The notes: generated by a model from the sequence alone, not told the origin. Counted from the stretch's first letter, positions 50,721-59,504 are shown. The stretch: 64,000 nucleotides of DNA from Candidatus Nitrososphaera gargensis Ga9.2 (GCF_000303155.1 NC_018719.1:1674001-1738000), one strand, 5' to 3'. Made by a program: numbers and translations.

Positions 50721-51839
50721 ATGACAAACAAGACAGTGCTGATTCTTGTAGCCGCTGCCGTGACCATCATCATCGCCGGAACTGCAGTAGCAATTCCATC
50801 TTTTACACAAACTCCGGCAAACACTACAAGTCTGCAAAACATTTCAAACGCGGAACTGGGCTCTGTGCTCAAGCTGTCAAGCGCAAGCGTGCTCATGGAC
50901 ATACCACTGATCAAGGGGTACGAGAACGGAAACGAGATATTTTTCATTGGGACTGACGTGTCAGACAAAGACCTTGCGGCTCAGCTGACAAACATGACAG
51001 GGTTCAAGGTAAACCATGCGCCGCTGCTTGCGCAGACGCCGCTAGACGCACGCGGGCAGGTGTACATATTTGAAAACGGAATCGAAGGGAATGGGCCGCT
51101 AGGGTTCCAGCTTTCGGTGACAAACGCAAAGCCGGGAGACGAAGGATACAGTCCACTGCAGCAGGTCAACTTGATCAGGTGGACCGACGAATCGGCTACT
51201 ACAGAGCTCAAATCAGTTGAAGAAGTAATGGAACATGAAGAGATGGGGCACCTTGTCATCAACCAGACAGGCGTGATAGCAAACCAGCCTGCTATCCAAT
51301 GGAACGGAGGCTCGCTTACAATAAGGGAAGACAGGGACAGCATCAGCGACGACTCGCCGTACATGGGCGGGCAGGTGACAGGGATCGACACTGAAAACAT
51401 GACTGTCACGTTCGTGGCGCACAGAGGATGGGGGCCTGATGGCAAGACCATCTACTACATCGTGACTGACGCGACGCCAGAAATGCCAGGCACCATGATG
51501 GGCGTCCCGTTCGTGGCTGCAGACGAAAAGCTGGCGGCAACCCCGGTTGCGGTAGACCTGTTCCAGTTCATGAACGGGATCAACGGAACCGGCCCAATGG
51601 GATTTCAGGCAGGAATCGGCGGTGCAAACCCTGATGACGCAAACTATAGCCCAATGTGGAAGATAAGCTTCATCACGTGGAAGGATCCCTTTCAGGCGCG
51701 CGTGTTAGAAACCCAAGCGGACATCAACAAAGCACTGGCCACCGGATCGATAACACTCGAACCGGCAATGGGGGGCAAGCACGTCGTCAACTGCCCGTTC
51801 TTTGACCAGCAAACAGTGTTTGAACACATGAGCAAGTGA
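50721..51839 (+). CDS. Secreted protein with two repeated domains, divergent from copA
   Basis: A 372-residue protein starting at ATG 50721 (a longer in-frame start at 50670 would put charged residues before the signal). Residues 5-25 are a signal peptide or anchor (VLILVAAAVTIIIAGTAVA). Two related domains follow: about residues 74-195 and 245-358. Each has a strand with FIGTDVSD / YIVTDATP, a GNGPLGFQ / GTGPMGFQ core, NAKPGDEGYSP / GANPDDANYSP and a final segment with HLVINQTG / KHVVNCPFF. The His/Cys near the end could bind metal. The family name is not known to me. The shared promoter with copA suggests a copper role, as inference. Confidence 0.7.
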   Translation: MTNKTVLILVAAAVTIIIAGTAVAIPSFTQTPANTTSLQNISNAELGSVLKLSSASVLMDIPLIKGYENGNEIFFIGTDVSDKDLAAQLTNMTGFKVNHAPLLAQTPLDARGQVYIFENGIEGNGPLGFQLSVTNAKPGDEGYSPLQQVNLIRWTDESATTELKSVEEVMEHEEMGHLVINQTGVIANQPAIQWNGGSLTIREDRDSISDDSPYMGGQVTGIDTENMTVTFVAHRGWGPDGKTIYYIVTDATPEMPGTMMGVPFVAADEKLAATPVAVDLFQFMNGINGTGPMGFQAGIGGANPDDANYSPMWKISFITWKDPFQARVLETQADINKALATGSITLEPAMGGKHVVNCPFFDQQTVFEHMSK

Positions 51840-51924
51840 TTCAATCACCCCTTATTTTTCTATTAAAGGAAAACTTGAACGGTTGAACGCTAATTTTATT
51901 ATTATAAAGATACTACACCTCGAT

Positions 51925-52611
51925 ATGACGCAAATGACTACGCTCCAGATAGCAACATTCGGAAGCGAGGGTCAGGAAGGGATTGCTGCAGGCATCAGGA
52001 ACTTTCCGGTGCACAAGCTGGTTCTCATATGCTACAGCTCGGACAAGCAAAAGGCCGACGAATTTTCAAGAAAGCTCCGCACGGTCCTTGGGATGCCAGT
52101 CATGATAAGTGTCATCGCCCGCGAAAACGTCATCAGGGACACTATGGAAAGAGTCGGTGAAATCATCAACATCCACAAAAGCGAGTTCCAGCAGGTGCTC
52201 ATGAACGTGAGCTGCGGCGACAAGCTGATCGGCTGCGCGGCACTGTCTGCTGCATTTATCAACGGGATCAAGGCGTTTGGCATGGACGCGTCGGGCGCGC
52301 CGCTCCTCATGCCGGTGCTCAAGCTGAGCTACAACGAGATAATATCTGAAGCCAAGATAAGGATACTGAAAGCGATCAACGGCATGGGCGGGACGATCGA
52401 AAGCTTGGAGCAGCTAGAACAGGCATCCGGCTACAGCAAGCCGCTGCTCAGCTACCACGTGATGGGCTCGCGCGACTCGAAAGGGCTTGCGGATCTGGGC
52501 CTGCTTGAAGTGGAAAAGGGTGACAGGGGCAAGATATCGGCCAAGCTCACATCCCTTGGCAAGCTGCTCGTCACCAGCAGCTCGATAAGTGCCCCTCAGG
52601 TCAGCGGCTAG
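51925..52611 (+). CDS. CARF-like domain + winged-helix transcription regulator
   Basis: About 228 residues from ATG 51925 (MTQMTTLQIATFG). Residues 5-135 form a Rossmann-like CARF-type domain (FGSEGQEGIAAGIRNFPVHK, LVLICYSSDKQKADEF, VLMNVSCGDKLIGCAALSAAF). Residues 145-225 are a winged helix (IRILKAINGMGGTIESLEQLE, YSKPLLSYHVM, LGLLEVEKGDRGKISAKLT). Such proteins (Csa3, HFX_2341/DUF6293 types) sense nucleotides and switch transcription, often of CRISPR genes. No CRISPR locus is in the window. A TATA-like ATTATTATAAAG lies just upstream. Confidence 0.8.
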   Translation: MTQMTTLQIATFGSEGQEGIAAGIRNFPVHKLVLICYSSDKQKADEFSRKLRTVLGMPVMISVIARENVIRDTMERVGEIINIHKSEFQQVLMNVSCGDKLIGCAALSAAFINGIKAFGMDASGAPLLMPVLKLSYNEIISEAKIRILKAINGMGGTIESLEQLEQASGYSKPLLSYHVMGSRDSKGLADLGLLEVEKGDRGKISAKLTSLGKLLVTSSSISAPQVSG

Positions 52612-52672
52612 CCAGCATTTGCCGTCGCAAGTTGGAACAAATCTTTTATCCTATCTGACCCCTAACATAGGC

Positions 52673-52846
52673 ATGGAGCCAATAATGCTTGGAATAATTT
52701 CGTTTGACATGATCGTTGGCATGCTCCTCGGCATGGCAACCAGCCCTCTCATGATGAAGGGGATCAAAGCGATCAGGCAAAAGAGAAAACTTGACAGGAT
52801 GCTGCATGAGATAGCTGAGATCAGAAACAAAGGTCCAGCTGTTTAA
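52673..52846 (+). CDS. Small membrane protein
   Basis: A 57-residue protein from ATG 52673 (MEPIMLGIISFDMIV...). One hydrophobic segment (GIISFDMIVGMLLGMAT) is followed by a basic, helical tail (IKAIRQKRKLDRMLHEIAEI). The frame is open upstream but overlaps the CARF gene. It lies 61 bases after the regulator gene on the same strand. The function is unknown. Confidence 0.5.
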   Translation: MEPIMLGIISFDMIVGMLLGMATSPLMMKGIKAIRQKRKLDRMLHEIAEIRNKGPAV

Positions 52847-52887
52847 TTCGGTCATATCATCGGTTAGCCTTTACAGCTCTGTTATTC

Positions 52888-54208
52888 TTAGCACAAATCA
52901 ATTGTCAGCCGGTATTTTACAGCCATAACTGCTTCATGAATCATGTTGGCTGCAATACCCGATAGAATGTGCACGCCGACTATTCTGTTGTTTTTCTTTG
53001 GGTCAACTGCCATTTTTATCAAGCCTTTCGTGTCATTTACTGTCAAGGCTTTTGGCACTTCTGTCATTGGCAGAGTTCTGCATGAACAATAGCCGTACTT
53101 TGCCATCATAGTTTCTTCCGTCAGACCAACAAAGGCAAACGGGGCGAGGTAAAGATAGCCGACGGCACGGTGAGCAGGCCTGTCTTTTTGTGGCTGCCCA
53201 CTAGAGCATTTTCGGCAGCAGTTGCTCCTGCTTTTGCTGCCAATGTCTCAAGCATTGGCTCACCAACTACATCACCACCAGCCCAAATGTGCTCCGCCGA
53301 CGTACGCATTTCTGAATTAACTATGACAACCCCGTCTTTTCTTGTTTTGATGCCAGCATTTTCCAAATGCAACAGCAGTGTTCGGCCTTCTCCCTGTTGC
53401 CATTAAAAGCTGCTCAGCTTCAAAAACCAGCACTTTCTTTCCTGTGTCCACTGACGCTTTAACATATTTTGAACCGTCTTTCTGGTACACTTGATCTACC
53501 TGTACGCCTGTAACAATATCAATTCGGTCATCCGTGGATATCAAATGTCTCAAAGCATCTGAAATCTCTGGTTCGTGATCTGGTATTATCCTGTCGCTTC
53601 GCTGTAGCAGAGTAACTTTAGTACCAAACCTAGCATACATTTGTGCGAATTCCAAGCCCAAAGCCCTGCCGCCAATGACGATCATTGAAGACGGCTTTGA
53701 GCGATAATGCTTCATTACTTGTTAAATAGTCAACTTCGTCTATACCTTTGAATGGCGGAACTGATGGCGAAGACCCTGCAGCGAGTATAAACTTGTCAGC
53801 TTCAAGTGTTCTGCCATTGTCAAGCCTGATTCTTTTCTTTGACACAAAAGCTGCGCTTGCCTTGATTAACTCTATATTTTTCAACCCTGAAACTACGTCT
53901 TGATATTTTTGCTTGCGTAAAGACCTGACCAAGCGATCCTTGTCGGATATAGTCTTGGCAAAATCAAAGCCAGAGTCACACGGGAGGATGTAGGGATATG
54001 GCAGCTCTTTTACAGAATGCAGTACCTCGGCAGTGCCAAGCAGGTTCTTACTTGGAACACAGCCTACATTGACGCATGTTTCTCCCAAAGCAGCGCGCTC
54101 CACCAAAGCAGTTTTGACATTATGCATATCGGCCTTGATAGCTGCGCTAAAGGCCGCCGCTCCGCCACCGATTATTATGAGGTCATATTTTGCGTCTTTT
54201 GATGCCAT
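52888..54208 (-). pseudogene. Mercuric-reductase-like flavoprotein, frameshifted and truncated
   Basis: The frame from ATG 54208 encodes the FAD domain of a MerA/dihydrolipoamide-dehydrogenase-like protein: YDLIIIGGGAAAFSAAIK, the redox pair CVNVGCVPSK. Breaks near 53700-53720, 53390-53400 and 53125-53145 are needed to continue with MIVIGGRALGLEFAQMYARF, then the HIWAGGDVVGEPMLE segment, then MMAKYGYCSC and VGVHILSGIAANMIHEAVMA. The last part stops early at KYRLTID, before the usual C-terminal end. It lies in an AT-rich zone. No merR, merT or merP gene is nearby. Confidence 0.85.
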
Positions 54209-54371
54209 GATCTACGCTAGTTTGTACAAGTAAAAAGGATCGTAGTTAGCCTTTATTGAATTGATCAAATAACTGTTTACTGTTAGAAAATCAGCACAAC
54301 CCTTGAACTTTGGCTCAGATAGCATCAGTTCTTTACTAGTTGTTGTTTTATCTGCAGACCAATCAAATGCA

Positions 54372-54971
54372 CTAATCTTCTAGCTTGATCGTGACCTCTT
54401 CTCCCATGCCTATTGGCACTGTGACTGACTGGACATTGCGCCTGCTTTGTACGTGGCGCGCATACTTTTTCATCATGGGTCGATAATGTGGCGGGAACAG
54501 CATGTTATCTGCAGCAATTATTCCTCCAACTCGTACAAGTGGCAGGATGAGATCAAAATACTTGATAATATTTTCCTTGTCAGCGTCAAGCAGGACAAAG
54601 TCAAATCTGCATTTGAGCGTGCGCAGCACGTCAAGGGCAACACCTTGCTTTATCTCTATCAGTTTTTCAATGCCAGCCTGCTTGAAGTTTTTCTCTGCAC
54701 GTGCCACCTTCAGCGGATCCATTTCAATGGTTACGATTTTGCCTTTCTTGCCAACGGCGTCTGCAAACCAGAGCGTGGAAAAGCCGACCGACGTGCCAAC
54801 TTCTAATACGCGCTTGGCCTTGATCGCCTTAAGAAGTATCGAAAAGAACATGCCCGTGTCTGCCGTGATTGCCAGCATTTCTTGGCCGCTTGGAACCCTT
54901 GCCTTGCCGCTCCTCTCCATGTTTGACTGCCGGTCAAGTTTTGATATTACCCGAAGAATTCTGCCGTCCAA
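54372..54971 (-). CDS. SAM-dependent O-methyltransferase (caffeoyl-CoA/catechol type)
   Basis: A 199-residue methyltransferase starting at TTG 54971. SAM motif I is RVLEVGTSVGFSTLWFA, the acidic loop after strand 2 is VTIEMDPLKVARA, and the metal/substrate region is FDFVLLDADKENIIKYFDLI. The end is VTVPIGMGEEVTIK. These enzymes methylate hydroxyl groups of small molecules; the substrate is not evident. The start lies one base after the stop of the upstream small gene, so it is translationally coupled to it. Confidence 0.9.
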   Translation of the reverse strand: MDGRILRVISKLDRQSNMERSGKARVPSGQEMLAITADTGMFFSILLKAIKAKRVLEVGTSVGFSTLWFADAVGKKGKIVTIEMDPLKVARAEKNFKQAGIEKLIEIKQGVALDVLRTLKCRFDFVLLDADKENIIKYFDLILPLVRVGGIIAADNMLFPPHYRPMMKKYARHVQSRRNVQSVTVPIGMGEEVTIKLED

Positions 54972-54972
54972 C

Positions 54973-55158
54973 TTACTTTGCGCCTTTTTGCTTTGAAAGC
55001 GATAAAAGGTTCACTTTTTCAGCCTCGTCATTTATTTCCATCACCGACAGCTGCTGTTTGTGCAGCTGGTCCTTGCGCGCCTTCCAGCCTTCAATAGCAA
55101 TCCTGTGATCGTCCGATATCATTTCTTCTTCAGGCAAGGTAGATGGAAAAACATGCAC
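54973..55158 (-). CDS. Small helical protein coupled to the O-methyltransferase
   Basis: A 61-residue charged helical protein (ATG 55158 or ATG 55122), e.g. RIAIEGWKARKDQLHKQQLS. Its TAA (54973-54975) is one base before the TTG of the methyltransferase, so the ribosome could go on directly. I do not recognise the family; it may be a partner subunit. Confidence 0.6.
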   Translation of the reverse strand: MHVFPSTLPEEEMISDDHRIAIEGWKARKDQLHKQQLSVMEINDEAEKVNLLSLSKQKGAK

Positions 55159-55219
55159 GCCGGCTTTTAATCTTTACAGACATCAACATTTTTTATCGCG
55201 GTCATGCAATTGAAAGTGC

Positions 55220-55933
55220 ATGGAGTTTGTCAAGGTCGAGGAGCTCGATGTCAGCAAGCCGATAATGATTGCAGCCATGCAGGACATGGGCAATGTAGGC
55301 AGCATCGCGATTGATTTTATCAATAAAAGCCTCGATACCAAGTGCTTCCGTTATGTCTCGCCGCCGTACCCAAATTACGTCGTGGACAAGGGGGGCCATA
55401 TCGACTTTCAGCAGGAACAGTGGGAGTACCGCTACGGTAACGGCATCATCGTGTTTGGCGGTGGCGTCGGCCAGCCCCAGACAAACCAGGAGCTCTACGA
55501 GCTCTGTCAGGACGTTATTGACGTTGCCAAGTCGTACTCGGTGCAGCTCGTCTACACACTGGGCGCATTCCACACCGACAGAAACTATGGCAAGAACCCA
55601 AGGACGCTTGTAACCACCACTTCTCGTGAACTGACCGACCAGATAGCAAGGCTTGGGCTAGAACTCACGCCCGGCTCGTCGATGATAACCGGCTTTAATG
55701 GCCTGATACTTGGCTATGCGAAAAAGAACAACATGCAGGGGATCGGCCTGTACGCAGAGATCGACGATCCGCAGGTGCCGCAGTACAGGTCGGCAAAGAG
55801 CCTGCTGGTTTCGCTTGAAAAGCTGACGTACCAGAAATTCAAGGGGATGGAAGAGCTCGACGAGATCGCAGGCGCTATCGACAGCGAGCTTGACAGGATG
55901 AGAGGGTCTGGCGACTCGCTGTACCGGCCGTGA
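55220..55933 (+). CDS. PAC2-family (proteasome assembly chaperone-like) protein
   Basis: A 237-residue protein of the archaeal PAC2 / COG2047 family. Features: MIAAMQDMGNVGSIAIDFI, SPPYPNYVVDKGG, VQLVYTLGAFHTDRNYGKNP, LTPGSSMITGFNGLILGYA. The eukaryotic relatives help build the 20S proteasome; the archaeal members are uncharacterised. It stands alone and converges with the next gene, the two stops being directly adjacent. Confidence 0.9.
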   Translation: MEFVKVEELDVSKPIMIAAMQDMGNVGSIAIDFINKSLDTKCFRYVSPPYPNYVVDKGGHIDFQQEQWEYRYGNGIIVFGGGVGQPQTNQELYELCQDVIDVAKSYSVQLVYTLGAFHTDRNYGKNPRTLVTTTSRELTDQIARLGLELTPGSSMITGFNGLILGYAKKNNMQGIGLYAEIDDPQVPQYRSAKSLLVSLEKLTYQKFKGMEELDEIAGAIDSELDRMRGSGDSLYRP

Positions 55934-56239
55934 TCACTTTATCTGTATGCCATGATCGAGCCTTTCCAGCTTGCGGCATATCATCTTAAACGAATCAATG
56001 ACATCCAGCTCGATGACGCCGGGCAGGTGCTGTATGTTGTGGACATAGTTGCTGACGACGTATAGGTCCTGCACCCTTGTTTCTATAGCGATGTTGTTGC
56101 TTCTCTTTAGGTCCTCCCCATCAGACCTATTTATCACCTGAAGCGTAGGAGCAAGCTTCCTTTGGGTCTCAGTATCAAGCGGGTACCTGCCAGAGCGGAT
56201 CGAGTCCTCGACCATTTTGCACAGCTCTGAAATCTTCAT
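55934..56239 (-). CDS. Unknown small protein, 101 aa
   Basis: A 101-residue soluble helical protein (MKISELCKMVEDSIRSGRYP ... FKMICRKLERLDHGIQIK). No motif or membrane segment was seen. It is convergent with the PAC2 gene. Its start at ATG 56239 faces a small rightward gene beginning 54 bases away. Confidence 0.6.
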   Translation of the reverse strand: MKISELCKMVEDSIRSGRYPLDTETQRKLAPTLQVINRSDGEDLKRSNNIAIETRVQDLYVVSNYVHNIQHLPGVIELDVIDSFKMICRKLERLDHGIQIK

Positions 56240-56293
56240 CTATGATTTCCAGATTTGCAGCCTTCTTAATCTATGTTGCCGGTTCTAGTATAC

Positions 56294-56434
56294 ATGAGCG
56301 AAAGGCCAGAAGACAGGAGCAAGGACTCGAAAAAGACCGCTGAAGACAACATCGAGCAGCCACTGGACAAGCAGGACCCGACCGAGCCAGTAAAGGTCGG
56401 CGGAGCAAAAGAGGGCAAGGGCACGGCGCTGTAG
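56294..56434 (+). CDS. Very small charged, disordered protein
   Basis: A 46-residue protein from ATG 56294 to TAG 56432-56434 (MSERPEDRSKDSKKTAEDNI...KGTAL). It is rich in Glu, Asp, Lys and Pro and without hydrophobic core, so probably intrinsically disordered. TTCTTAATC-type and CTAGTATAC sequences lie upstream. Expression is unproven, but the composition is that of coding sequence. Confidence 0.45.
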   Translation: MSERPEDRSKDSKKTAEDNIEQPLDKQDPTEPVKVGGAKEGKGTAL

Positions 56435-56529
56435 TTTCTTTATAGAGGAAGTAATGCATGAAATCTATCTGAACAAGACATCGCTTTCTTTTATTAGTCA
56501 ATTATAGAAAAGGTGTGCTAGAGATAAGC

Positions 56530-56588
56530 CATTGCAGACCGCATAACTTTCTTCTCTCCCACACCCCAAACTCCCGCGGTCTGCAATG
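56530..56588 (+). ncRNA. Possible stem-loop RNA or terminator
   Basis: A 13-bp perfect stem (CATTGCAGACCGC with its complement) closes a 33-base loop rich in C and T. The T-rich run directly after it on the plus strand suits an RNA 3' end. No known RNA family was recognised. It might equally be the terminator of the small upstream gene, although it lies about 95 bases after that stop. Confidence 0.3.
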
Positions 56589-56652
56589 CTTCTTCTTTTT
56601 CTAACATATACAATGTCGCGCAAGTCGATTAAAACGGGCACCCTTTGAGAAG

Positions 56653-56676
56653 GTGTATGTGTATGTGTATGTGTAT
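56653..56676 (+). repeat. (GTGTAT)4 microsatellite
   Basis: Four exact copies of GTGTAT followed by GTG. It lies in a non-coding stretch, 157 bases before the ligase stop. Length change by slippage would not affect any supported gene. Confidence 0.8.
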
Positions 56677-56832
56677 GTGCTCTCGCTACAATCGTCCTTG
56701 TCATCCTGCTGTCGCGCTTGTTGCAATGGAGAAGATACTGCCGTACGAGGGGATCCAGTCTGATCCTCCTGATAATAGCTGCCATAATCGCAGTCGTCCT
56801 GATAATCTTGGTATTTGGCGGGATCCGGTCCC

Positions 56833-58626
56833 CTAGCCGCCTTCTTCCCCTTCTGCCTCTGCTGCATATGACGGCCCGGCCACCTTCAGCTGCCTCCTGT
56901 ACATCTCTACAATCTCCTCGGTGGCAGTGGCGTCCTCCGGCTTTTTGTCGTCGCGGATTTTCCCAGTGAACTTTGGAAAGCGGAGCGCAAGACCATAGCC
57001 AGGCCTCAGTGCATTCAATGCCGCGGCGTGCGACGGGCTGAGCGTGATCTCGGAAGCAATTACCTCGATCACCATGTTGGGCTCAAACCACACATCCATG
57101 TCCATTCCTGTCTGGACGCGGGCGTGACGCTGGTTGATGATGTGTTTTTCGAGCTCATTGTAGAACTGCTCAAGGTGCACGTCCGTAAAGCCGGTGCCCA
57201 CTTTGGTGACGCTCTGGAACATGTCTGTCTTTTGGTCGTATGCAGCCAAGAGGAGCGCGCCGTACTTGCCTGTGCGCCTGCCCCTTCCGTGTAGCGCGCC
57301 GACGACCACCAGATCAAGTGTGTCTGCAAGGTCGCTGCGGTATTCACGCTTTAGCTTGACCCACGCGTACTCCCTTGCGCCTGCCCGGTACGTGCTTGAC
57401 AACTGCTTTATCATGACTCCCTCGCAGCCATCCTCTATCGCAGCCGCCATGAACCGGTCGATCTCTTCCGGCTTGGTCGCAATCGTCTGCTCTATCAGCC
57501 TGACCTTGTTATCATCCTTGACTGCATCGATTATCTTTTTGAGAAGCTTCCTTCTTTCCATGTAGGTCAGTTCCGTCTTGCTCTTTCCGTCGACATACAA
57601 CACGTCAAAAAAGTTCATGACGACGGGATAGTTCTCCATCGCCTCCTCTACACCGTATTTGCGCCGGCGGTGCATCAGTTCCTGAAAGGGTAGATAATCC
57701 CCAGTCTCCGCGTTTATCGCAACCACCTCGCCTTCCAGTATCACTTCGGATTTTATCGACTTGATGGCTTCAGCAACGTCTGGGTAGTGGCTGGTTATCT
57801 TTTCCAGCCTCCTTGAAAATAGTTCCACGTTCTGCTTGCCCTTGTGTAGTTGCACGCGCTCACCGTCCAGCTTGTACTCGACTGCAGCCTTGCCCTCCAT
57901 GCGCTCAAGTGCTTCTTCCGCGGTCCTGATGCGCTCGGCAAGCATCGGCCGAATTGGCTTGAACAGGGTTATCTTGATCGATTTGACGGCATCAAGTCCC
58001 TTTGTGGCAAGCAGCCTGGCGACTGTGCCAAGGTCGCTTGAAACGTTGTATGCGTTTTCAAGCACCTGCCTGTTTGCCTTGTCGCCAGTGAACGCGACTG
58101 CCAGCGCGTCAAGCACGGTATAGTCCGCTATCCCGAGCCGCAGCTGACCCATGACGAATTTTATGATGTAGCGGCCTTCTGCAGCAGTAGCGTCGTTGAG
58201 CAGGCTGCTTATAAGGCGCAGCTTGGTTTCCTGCGAGCCCGGGCCAGTGGTGCGCGCGACCCTGTCAAATGTAGAATACACCCGCTCAACTGTCATGGGC
58301 TCTGAAAAGAGAGTGGACTGGCTTTTTGACTTCATTGCCTCGCCGGCCGCATCCCCTAGGTCGCCCGTCTTTTGGTATAACTTTTCTATCTGCAGTTGGT
58401 CTTTGCCCGATGAGCTCGCTATCGCCCTTATGACCATTCTTTCTGCCACCCCCAGCTCAATGCCTTCATAGTCGGGGTACAGCTTGCCCTGTATGAGGTA
58501 GGTCACCTTGTCGATGATGTCAGGAGGCGTCTTCCTCAACAGGGCGACGAGGTATTCGGTGAGCGCAAGCCTGCTAGAGGTCTGCTCCATCTGCTCAAAT
58601 GTCTCCACTATGGGCGCAAAGTCCAA
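56833..58626 (-). CDS. lig: ATP-dependent DNA ligase, archaeal type
   Basis: A 597-residue replicative ligase. The N-terminal DNA-binding domain covers about residues 1-215. The adenylation domain has motif I EYKLDGERVQL with the adenylated Lys252, motif III VMNFFDVLYVDG, motif IV EGVMIKQL and motif V YAWVKLKREY. The OB domain follows (GRRTGKYGALLLAAYD). The C-terminus ends acidic (AEAEGEEGG). It joins Okazaki fragments and repairs nicks. It is divergent from rps25. Confidence 0.97.
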   Translation of the reverse strand: MDFAPIVETFEQMEQTSSRLALTEYLVALLRKTPPDIIDKVTYLIQGKLYPDYEGIELGVAERMVIRAIASSSGKDQLQIEKLYQKTGDLGDAAGEAMKSKSQSTLFSEPMTVERVYSTFDRVARTTGPGSQETKLRLISSLLNDATAAEGRYIIKFVMGQLRLGIADYTVLDALAVAFTGDKANRQVLENAYNVSSDLGTVARLLATKGLDAVKSIKITLFKPIRPMLAERIRTAEEALERMEGKAAVEYKLDGERVQLHKGKQNVELFSRRLEKITSHYPDVAEAIKSIKSEVILEGEVVAINAETGDYLPFQELMHRRRKYGVEEAMENYPVVMNFFDVLYVDGKSKTELTYMERRKLLKKIIDAVKDDNKVRLIEQTIATKPEEIDRFMAAAIEDGCEGVMIKQLSSTYRAGAREYAWVKLKREYRSDLADTLDLVVVGALHGRGRRTGKYGALLLAAYDQKTDMFQSVTKVGTGFTDVHLEQFYNELEKHIINQRHARVQTGMDMDVWFEPNMVIEVIASEITLSPSHAAALNALRPGYGLALRFPKFTGKIRDDKKPEDATATEEIVEMYRRQLKVAGPSYAAEAEGEEGG

Positions 58627-58705
58627 GGTATCCCAGCTCTATTTCCTGTGCGCTTAAAGTTTATCTGAATGAATATTAAAGGGCTGCAAGCTAGGGAACA
58701 AAGAC

Positions 58706-59035
58706 ATGGGAGGTAACAAGAAAAAGCCGGTTGGCTCTTCCGACAAGACTGCCCAAGTTGGGCCGGGAGGAGCAGAGATCAAGCAGGCTTCTGAGGAAAA
58801 GAAGAAGGCGCCAAAGCCCCAGCAGAAGCAAAAGCTCGCCGTAATGGTTGAGGAGCCAGCAGGCATGAAGGCTTTGCAGGGTATGAAGTCGATAACCACG
58901 CAGGCGCTTGCAAGGAACATTGGAGTGAAAATCTCTGTCGCCAACACATTCATCAAGTCACTTGAGCAAAAGGGCACGATAAGAGCAGTGGGCGGCTACA
59001 GTGGCCACAAGGTCTACCAGCTGGTCAAGCAGTGA
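58706..59035 (+). CDS. rps25e: Small-subunit ribosomal protein eS25
   Basis: A 109-residue eS25, found in eukaryotes and in a part of the archaea including Thaumarchaeota. Residues 1-45 are a Lys/Gln-rich basic tail. The winged-helix core follows: MKSITTQALARNIGVKISVA and GTIRAVGGYSGHKVYQL. It sits in the head of the small subunit. It is divergent from the ligase and convergent with the next gene. Confidence 0.93.
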   Translation: MGGNKKKPVGSSDKTAQVGPGGAEIKQASEEKKKAPKPQQKQKLAVMVEEPAGMKALQGMKSITTQALARNIGVKISVANTFIKSLEQKGTIRAVGGYSGHKVYQLVKQ

Positions 59036-59037
59036 AC

Positions 59038-59424
59038 TCAGGCTTTTTTTACAACCATCACGTCGCCGGGCTGGCTCGACTCGACAACTTCAATATTTCC
59101 TGTTATTATGCCAAGCGGGTTCATGGGCTGGACGGTCGCATCCTGCAAGAACACGCATATCGAGCCATTTGTCGTGAGGTATGCAAGGTCGCCACGGCGA
59201 AATTGTGTCTTTTGCTTTTCTGCCCCGATGACAAGGCCAGTCTCGATGTAGGCAAACTTGTCCGCGTACCTGTGGATCCTGTCCTGCAGCGGTAAGGCCT
59301 TTAGTATCGCGTTTGAAGTGAGCGGGGCCAAGTGGCGCACGAGCTCGGCCGATGCAGAGCCCTTGTTGGCTATTTCGATCGTCAGCTTGAACCGGGAAAC
59401 CGACCCGGCCGGTGGCTGCTGCAT
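59038..59424 (-). CDS. Cyclophilin-like fold protein (COG2164-like)
   Basis: A 128-residue protein resembling the archaeal cyclophilin-like family. Segments: FKLTIEIANKGSASAELVRH, LAPLTSNAILKALPL, RRGDLAYLTTNGSICVFL, and MNPLGIITGNIEVVE. The family has the cyclophilin barrel, but prolyl isomerase activity is not established for it. The two bases between its stop and that of eS25 make the pair tightly convergent. Confidence 0.75.
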   Translation of the reverse strand: MQQPPAGSVSRFKLTIEIANKGSASAELVRHLAPLTSNAILKALPLQDRIHRYADKFAYIETGLVIGAEKQKTQFRRGDLAYLTTNGSICVFLQDATVQPMNPLGIITGNIEVVESSQPGDVMVVKKA

Positions 59425-59504
59425 ATCACAGCTGATGCACTTTGCATATTATGAAAATGTTTCTTTCTGTTTAAGAGCAATGACCTTGCATTAGAATATA
59501 ACGT

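Larger units (their letters stand above)
56435..56832. other. Non-coding stretch with a large stem-loop and a GTGTAT repeat
   Basis: About 400 bases before the 3' end of the ligase gene. 56530-56542 and 56576-56588 are perfect 13-base inverted repeats around a 33-base pyrimidine-rich loop, followed by a T-rich run (CTTCTTCTTTTTCT): a possible structured RNA or terminator. 56653-56676 is four copies of GTGTAT. Beyond it a rightward TTG-started frame (56718) contains one convincing hydrophobic segment (SLILLIIAAIIAVVLIILVF) but runs into the ligase antisense, so it is not called as a gene. Confidence 0.5.

Noticed and set aside
51925-52611. A CRISPR-Cas locus suggested by the CARF-type regulator
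   Set aside because: No repeat array and no cas gene were found anywhere in the window.
56653-56676. GTGTAT repeats as part of a CRISPR or origin
   Set aside because: The units are six bases without spacers and without origin-type elements; a simple microsatellite is enough.
56718-56969. Rightward frame with one hydrophobic segment before the ligase
   Set aside because: It has only a TTG start and runs 137 bases into the antisense of the ligase gene; kept as a remark only.
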